Positions 34,001 to 37,766 of a stretch of DNA of 37,766 bases are shown here, one piece after another. Source of the DNA: Saccoglossus kowalevskii (taxonomy: Eukaryota; Hemichordata; Enteropneusta; Harrimaniidae); assembly GCF_000003605.2 (NCBI RefSeq), contig NW_003151255.1:748429-786194 (forward strand), written 5' to 3'. Each line of letters begins with the position of its first letter. The first letter of the stretch is position 1. A program made the position numbers and the translations under genes. A model generated the notes under the pieces. The model searched no databases. It had not been told where the DNA came from and saw nothing but the letters and a program-made list of their open reading frames with translations.

Positions 34001-36722
34001 TATTTAACTAAATTTATACGATATATTGCTAATATTTTGCGCATAATATTTGTCATTGTTATAAATATGAAACAGAAAAGCATATTGCAGGTTTAGAATA
34101 CATTTTCCTGGTGAATTGACTTGATGTGTCAATCTGCGCTCACAGTTAACCAATTCTCTCTCTATTTCTGTCTACCTCGCTTTGTTGGTGTTATTCAACG
34201 TGTCATAGTGTACAACTGTTTCTTTCCGTGACTGACCACTCTTTAATGCATGTGTAGTAAATATATATTTACTTTGTGTGTTTGGTTATGGGAAATTTAA
34301 TGCGATCGCTCCCCTATTGTCTGTTTACCAATATCTCCGCGTCATTATGCCATGCTGGAGACGTATTTGAGAAGACAAAAATTAAATTAATCTTTTATTT
34401 TATTTTGTATCATCGTCTTTTTCAGATATCGATGAGTATGGGTGTCCGTTTGGTGAGTGAATATATCACGTTTAGGCTCCATGTGGGTCAGTAATACAAT
34501 TCCAGTAGGTAACACTAATGCTAACTAGATCGATATCAGAAATATCGTCCAGCCAAAATACGTGTGTGCCATGCAATCAGACAATAGAAATCAAGTTTTT
34601 GCATGTCAAATAATGGGTTACAGTAGTGGTTGGGAAGAAAGAAAAGATGGAAAGATGGTGATGAGTGTTTGCTTGTAATTTATGAAACACTTTTGTAAAT
34701 GTCACGTGACCGCAGTGCGATAGTTTATTGCATAAACCACAGTTTCTCTATCCCAGAGGGACTGTGCATAAACCTCTGAGCTATATGCCTCCGCGGCGAA
34801 AACGACAGTGATTTCACCGATAATGAAACTATTACAATGGGTAGGAAATCTTAAGATTGAGAGAGCTGAGCGCCAACATTTATGTTTCTTACGACTAATG
34901 TATAGTCCTGTCCGCGTATAGCAATGTTGATAAATATCGGGACGATGTTCAAGGGAAAAAAACATGCATTGAAAATGAGCGACGTTAGACAACGCAATAA
35001 ACATCGAAACATGGACTGAATTGGTGAAAAAGATATTAACAGTTATTAAATTTTGTACAATTGAACAGAGAAAAGCATCTTCCCTTATAAAAATCAACAA
35101 CATTTTTGTATAGACTGCAACTGTTGGGTTTGTAATTGCGAAGATTTCTGTTGACTTGGAATGCTTGGTCAGGCCTGGTTTTATCCCATGTGTTTTTGAA
35201 GATAGTAAATTTAGGGTCGCAACCGGCATTGTCGACTATAGTAGATACAAGTGATAGTATGTCTGTTAGTATACGGATAAACTCAGGACAGTGCCATTAC
35301 ACCACTTTCATCTCAATTGCCTACTTCAAAATTCACAGTCAGATCTAGTTTTTAGTAACATAATTACTTCAAATTCGCTATATTTCCTGAGCTTCGAGTC
35401 CTAACACCATGCAACACCGAACTCACATTCATCAGGGCTCATTTCACCAAATATACCAGACACCTGTTCCTCATACTTTCGTTGAGACTTCATTGGTCAC
35501 AATAAATTGAACCGATACGTCATGACTTCAATCTCATGAAAGTGAGAAAGTAATATAACATAATTTATGTAATTTTAATGTTGTGACACAATGTTTATTT
35601 CTGTTTTAGATTGGGAACATTTCAATGGTAGCTGTTACCATATTGTTAATGGAAGGCACGAGACCGATTTCGTGGACAGCCAGCGACTATGCAATGTGTA
35701 TGTAATAAAATCAGTTATTTTTTTATCGAACCATGGAGGTAAAATACATGATCGAACATTGAGCATTGAGCAAAATATTTGTGTTTAGCTCCATAGGCGT
35801 TTAGCCGAATCATGTCAAAATACCTTCCTTATTTCATACACTGGCAACATTTCTGTGTATTAAATATACTGATTTACATTTAAATGCTTATAATAGAGCT
35901 GGTGCTCAGTTGGTGCATATAGATACTAATGAAGAATCAAAGCACGTAGTTGGATTGATAGCTAAAACAATACTGGGATGTGGCGTTGTATGGATAGGTA
36001 AGTTTGTTTCTTTTATTATAGAAAATAAAACCATACTTCAGCATACATCTTATGCTAATGTGTTCAGCACAATACTGGATTAATGTGTGCGTACTTCAAA
36101 TAAAGCGCCATAGTCGTCACGTCGTGTGCGTTATTTCGTCTACAGTGCTTTCAGAAATGCTGTTTACATAATTTACGCTTTAATAAACATAAAACATTTA
36201 TAAATTTGAAAACTGAAGTTGAGCAATCAGAATGATCGCCATGGCGACACCGCGGATAAATATATGCTCCTGAATGGGACGACAAGTCTGAGCGTGTGCG
36301 CAGGCGTATCGTGAATTATATCACTAGTATAGTAGTTTATAAATTAATAAACGCTGCTCGGACTGATAAATATGATATATAGAAGATAATATTTGGTAAT
36401 CGTAGTTATTTAGGACTACGATTATCAAATATTATCTTCCATATATCATATTTACTAGTATACTGTATAGTGAAACGTTTGGTTACTATGTTATAAATTA
36501 TTTATCAAATAAGTAAATTGCTTTTCTGAAAGCAAATAATTGCATTTGGCACACGTCGAGCTGTGCTAGGGGAGTATATATACATAGTTAATATTTATAT
36601 GTATACACATATCATTTCTTTTATTAGCTGGTAATGACGATAACTGCTTGCTATTAAAGTGCGATGAGGACCAGGTGAAAGCTGATTGTCTGGAAAAGCA
36701 TGCTTTTGTTTGTGAAATATAG
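27687..36722 (+). CDS. Secreted chimeric protein: EGF-WSC-CTLD-pentraxin-CTLD-CTLD, complete 14-exon gene
   Basis: Exons: 27687-28010, 28189-28348, 28801-29103, 29398-29561, 30175-30361, 30779-30853, 31059-31643, 32077-32225, 33205-33361, 33828-33902, 34426-34452, 35610-35697, 35897-35997, 36628-36722. All junctions keep phase; 2490 nt, 829 residues. Order: signal peptide (1-19), acidic Ser/Glu and Asn-rich low-complexity region (20-108), EGF-like (about 109-156), WSC (about 163-262), CTLD1 (263-404), pentraxin (405-600), CTLD2 (600-726), linker, CTLD3 (736-829). No transmembrane segment or GPI-type tail is seen, so it should be secreted and, from the many N-x-S/T sites, glycosylated. The domain types point to extracellular carbohydrate or protein recognition, possibly immune. 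None of the CTLDs has EPN, QPD or WND, and the pentraxin lacks the EQD calcium loop. I know of WSC with CTLD in polycystin-1, but not of this combination. The first exon is the least certain. Confidence 0.87.
27975..28007 (+). repeat. Coding AAT/AAC microsatellite (poly-Asn)
   Basis: 33 bases of AAT then AAC codons encode 11 Asn just before the exon 1 donor. Likely length-polymorphic without frameshift. Confidence 0.9.
28062..28100. repeat. (CAATA)n microsatellite in intron 1
   Basis: About eight perfect copies of the pentamer, 50 bp behind the exon 1 donor. Confidence 0.95.
28189..28348 (+). CDS. Lectin exon 2: EGF-like domain
   Basis: Acceptor TTTGCAG (a second CAG three bases later is possible). 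Cysteines at 110, 120, 125, 131, 135, 142, 144 and 154; the last six fit the EGF pattern with C-x-C near the end (CICHTDVFTGSYC). Phase 0 in, phase 1 out. Confidence 0.85.
28801..29103 (+). CDS. Lectin exon 3: WSC domain
   Basis: Acceptor TTATTCTCAG, donor GTACGT, phase 1 to 1. YIGCHSD, LTPGICVQQCAEYGTYFAT, CKCVNFYD and CPGNTLYYCGG are the classical WSC landmarks with all eight cysteines. WSC domains are putative carbohydrate-binding modules. Confidence 0.93.
29197..29329 (+). mobile_element. TTAA MITE in lectin intron 3
   Basis: 133 bp including TTAA at both ends. Terminal inverted repeats TTAAAGGGTGGCAGTCGTCG and the reverse complement of TTAAAGCGCGGTGGTCGTCG. About 90% identical to the copy at 29711, same orientation. 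Confidence 0.88.
29398..29561 (+). CDS. Lectin exon 4: CTLD1, N-terminal half
   Basis: Acceptor CATTTAG, donor GTGTAG (weak). Encodes YGTQCFGIS, PWMEAEINCITNGGNLATIY: the CTLD first strand and helix. Phase 1 in, 0 out. Confidence 0.88.
29711..29842 (+). mobile_element. TTAA MITE in lectin intron 4
   Basis: 132 bp with TTAA at both ends, sister of the element at 29197. Most differences between the two are C/T changes. Confidence 0.88.
29879..29913. repeat. T-rich low-complexity tract
   Basis: Almost pure T with two interrupting C residues, 36 bp downstream of the second MITE, in intron 4. Confidence 0.95.
30175..30361 (+). CDS. Lectin exon 5: CTLD1 core and loop
   Basis: Acceptor TTTTCTCAG, donor GTACGT. 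DFAIGGNNLDTGETYKYTDG replaces the usual WIGL core. The loop ends GDPSGDLHHCV, so DPS stands where EPN or QPD would be. Phase 0 in, 1 out. Confidence 0.88.
30779..30853 (+). CDS. Lectin exon 6: CTLD1 last strands
   Basis: 75 nt. Acceptor CCTTTCAG, donor GTAAAT. Encodes LFSIFGYKMGTYNCST and CFICSS, the closing disulphide strand. Confidence 0.85.
31059..31643 (+). CDS. Lectin exon 7: pentraxin domain
   Basis: A single 585-nt exon, phase 1 to 1, acceptor TTTTACCAG, donor GTAAGA. TICTWVK, DDGWHSICTSWSSTLGRLVM, GHIVIGR, GFTGDISQFNVWNVLLSEED and YAWN are pentraxin landmarks. Cys434 and Cys491 match the conserved disulphide pair. The signature is slightly off (H-S-I-C rather than H-x-C). The loop before GFTGD is short and lacks the EQD calcium ligands. 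A symmetric exon, hence easily shuffled. Confidence 0.93.
32077..32225 (+). CDS. Lectin exon 8: CTLD2, N-terminal half
   Basis: 149 nt. CGYNGSGILYRDTCYHLVEE, then WFTANMACVPRGGRLTSID. Same phases (1 in, 0 out) as exon 4, suggesting CTLD1 and CTLD2 arose by duplication of a three-exon block. Confidence 0.9.
32985..33075 (+). mobile_element. Partial TTAA MITE in lectin intron 8
   Basis: Left half only: TTAA, then GTCGTCACATGCGCGTGCGG and AAATTGAGTTCCAAGCGACG, matching the 1136 element at roughly three quarters of positions. No right inverted repeat. Confidence 0.65.
33205..33361 (+). CDS. Lectin exon 9: CTLD2 core and loop
   Basis: 157 nt, acceptor TTTTTTCAG. DWWFGVYKG is the WIGL-type core; the loop ends FTNQVAERGDCA without EPN or QPD. 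Phase 0 in, 1 out, like exon 5. Confidence 0.9.
33828..33902 (+). CDS. Lectin exon 10: CTLD2 last strands
   Basis: 75 nt, exactly the length and phase of exon 6. FWSLENCSEENFFICQE closes the domain. Donor GTAAGT. Confidence 0.9.
34426..34452 (+). CDS. Lectin exon 11: 27-nt microexon
   Basis: Acceptor TCTTTTTCAG, donor GTGAGT, phase 1 to 1. Encodes DIDEYGCPF, supplying the first cysteine of CTLD3 (CPFDWEHFNGSCYH after splicing). Confidence 0.75.
35610..35697 (+). CDS. Lectin exon 12: CTLD3 start
   Basis: 88 nt, acceptor TCTGTTTTAG. WEHFNGSCYHIVNGRHETDF and DSQRLCNV. The donor GTATGT is chosen among three GTs because it joins exon 13 in phase as CNVAGAQLVHID. Confidence 0.8.
35897..35997 (+). 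CDS. Lectin exon 13: CTLD3 helix 2 and core strand
   Basis: 101 nt, donor GTAAGT. AGAQLVHIDTNEESKHVVG and GCGVVWI, ending exactly at the WIG core. The long-loop exon expected next was not found. Confidence 0.85.
36099..36260. mobile_element. Degenerate TTAA-type MITE in lectin intron 13
   Basis: The left end TAAAGCGCCATAGTCGTCAC resembles the MITE terminal repeat of the elements at 1136 and 29197. A weaker inverted match ends GACACCGCGGATAAA near 36260, giving a similar size (about 160 bp). Confidence 0.4.
36368..36453. repeat. Near-perfect 39-bp inverted repeat (long hairpin)
   Basis: Arms 36368-36406 and 36415-36453 pair with only two mismatches around an 8-base loop. It is AT-rich. It could be a fold-back element or a pre-miRNA-like hairpin. 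Flanking ACTAGTATA words occur at about 36323 and 36454. Confidence 0.9.
36628..36722 (+). CDS. Lectin exon 14: CTLD3 end and stop
   Basis: Acceptor TTTTATTAG. Encodes GNDDNCLLLKCDEDQVKADC and HAFVCEI, stop TAG at 36720. It supplies the closing cysteines of CTLD3. Confidence 0.88.
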
Positions 36723-37216
36723 TCCCGGGAATATAGTACATAAAGTTGTACGAACTTTTTCAAAAGCAATACTACAGGTGTACCCAAGCTGTTGGTTTGT
36801 TATATAATTTGATCTACTTATTCTAGGATTTCTCTATCAAATATTTTTCTTGCTATTATGTGTGTATAATTATAATGTGATAACTGAATATATCGACTTG
36901 ATATAAAATGTTGATCCAAGCTCAAAGATAGATTGCCTTCATTTTGTTATTGTATATGTGTGTTTCGGTTTGTTCGTGTCAGCCACTTCTCGTTTTTGGT
37001 AAAAAGTGATATTTCCACAATCAGATTACTTTGATATATTACTTTGATATGCATAGGTACTACAGGCGGGCCTCTCTCAGATTTGCTCATTTCAAGATAC
37101 CTTCAACTCTTTAATTGAAATGTGCATTGCTAACATGGGAGCTATCTGTCGAGAGGCTGCTTGTTTAACATTAAAATTGTCTCAACCATATTGATTTGGA
37201 TACAAGTCAAATCTGC
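36723..37216. other. 3' flank of the lectin gene, no gene seen
   Basis: Expected to hold the 3'UTR. No AATAAA is evident in the first few hundred bases, so the polyadenylation site is not assigned. Confidence 0.4.
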
Positions 37217-37766
37217 TAAGATAGTGTCTTGATTTGGGTGAGCGATAGGGCGAGTGGAGGGATCACTCGTCTTTGAAAATAAGGTCTGATGTAAGGTTTG
37301 ATGATGTGTACTCGCTTTATAAGATAGTGTCTTGATTTGGGTGAGCGATAGGGCGAGTGGAGGGATCACTCGTCTTTGAAAATAAGGTCTGATGTAAGGT
37401 TTGATGATGTGTACTCTCTTTATAAGATAGTGTCTTGATTTGGGTGAGCGATAGGGCGAGTGGAGGAATCACTCGTCTTTGAAAATAAGGTCTGATGTAA
37501 GGTTTGATGATGTGTACTCTCTTTATAAGATAGTATCTTGATTTGGGTGAGCGATAGGGCGAGTGGAGGGATCACTCGTCTTTGAAAATAAGGTCTGATG
37601 TAAGGTTTAATGATGTGTACTCTCTTTATAAGATAGTGTCTTGATTTGGGTGAGCGATAGGGCGAGTGGAGGGATCACTCGTCTTTGAAAATAAGGTCTG
37701 ATGTAAGGTTTGATGATGTGTACTCTATAAGATAGTGTCTTGATTTGGGTGAGCAATAGGGCGAGT
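37217..37766. repeat. 103-bp satellite, more than 5 copies, continues past the window
   Basis: The word ATAGTGTCTT recurs at 37221, 37324, 37427, (ATAGTATCTT) 37530, 37633 and 37732: period 103 four times, then 99 through a 4-base loss. Units are almost identical, so the array is young or homogenised. Each unit has the inverted repeat CGAGTG..CACTCG around 7 bases. Confidence 0.97.

Noticed and set aside
34702-35229. 175-codon minus-strand open frame in lectin intron 11, the longest single antisense frame
   Set aside because: No recognisable domain, lies inside an intron of a well-supported gene on the other strand, no splice or promoter support; treated as chance or an old repeat.
36000-36100. 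Missing long-loop exon of CTLD3 after the TTATTATAG acceptor
   Set aside because: The in-phase reading hits a stop before any usable donor and lacks CTLD-like residues.
37217-37766. CRISPR array
   Set aside because: Contiguous 103-bp tandem units with no unique spacers, in a eukaryotic setting.

Overview
This is nuclear DNA from an invertebrate animal. It is AT-rich, has genes split into many short exons with GT..AG introns, and is full of transposon relics and tandem repeats. A CYP3-type P450 and a chimeric C-type lectin/WSC/pentraxin protein suggest a marine deuterostome or a lophotrochozoan, but I cannot name the species. There is no bacterial or viral layout and no CRISPR.

Layout. 1-720: two minus-strand exons of a C-type lectin-like domain (CTLD) gene that runs off the left edge. 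1136-1292: a TTAA-flanked MITE. 1746-3240: a 5'-truncated, stop-ridden non-LTR retrotransposon. 4820-7800: two diverged copies of a dispersed repeat flanking a ~42-bp minisatellite; the first copy carries a triple DR1 nuclear-receptor-type motif. 7801-12117: no recognisable gene. 12118-19865: a complete 13-exon minus-strand cytochrome P450, 530 residues, with all catalytic motifs present. 19250-21375: four diverged copies of the P450 promoter/first-exon region, only one of which gives a usable first exon. 21740-24350: nearly three ~927-bp tandem units, each carrying the 3' half of a 5S rRNA gene with the Pol III internal promoter. 24351-27686: nothing recognised. 27687-36722: a complete 14-exon plus-strand gene for a predicted secreted protein of 829 residues with the order signal peptide, acidic/Asn-rich stretch, EGF-like, WSC, CTLD, pentraxin, CTLD, short CTLD. 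37217 to the right edge: a 103-bp satellite.

The two complete models were built by hand from splice sites and reading phase. Every junction keeps frame, and both totals are multiples of three (1593 and 2490 nt), which is strong internal support. The P450 and the chimeric lectin are transcribed divergently, with the repeats between them. They do not look functionally linked: one is a membrane-bound monooxygenase, the other a likely secreted recognition protein. The chimeric lectin is the most novel item. Its domain order is unfamiliar to me, and its three CTLDs and its pentraxin domain all lack the classical calcium/sugar ligands, so a conventional calcium-dependent lectin role is doubtful.
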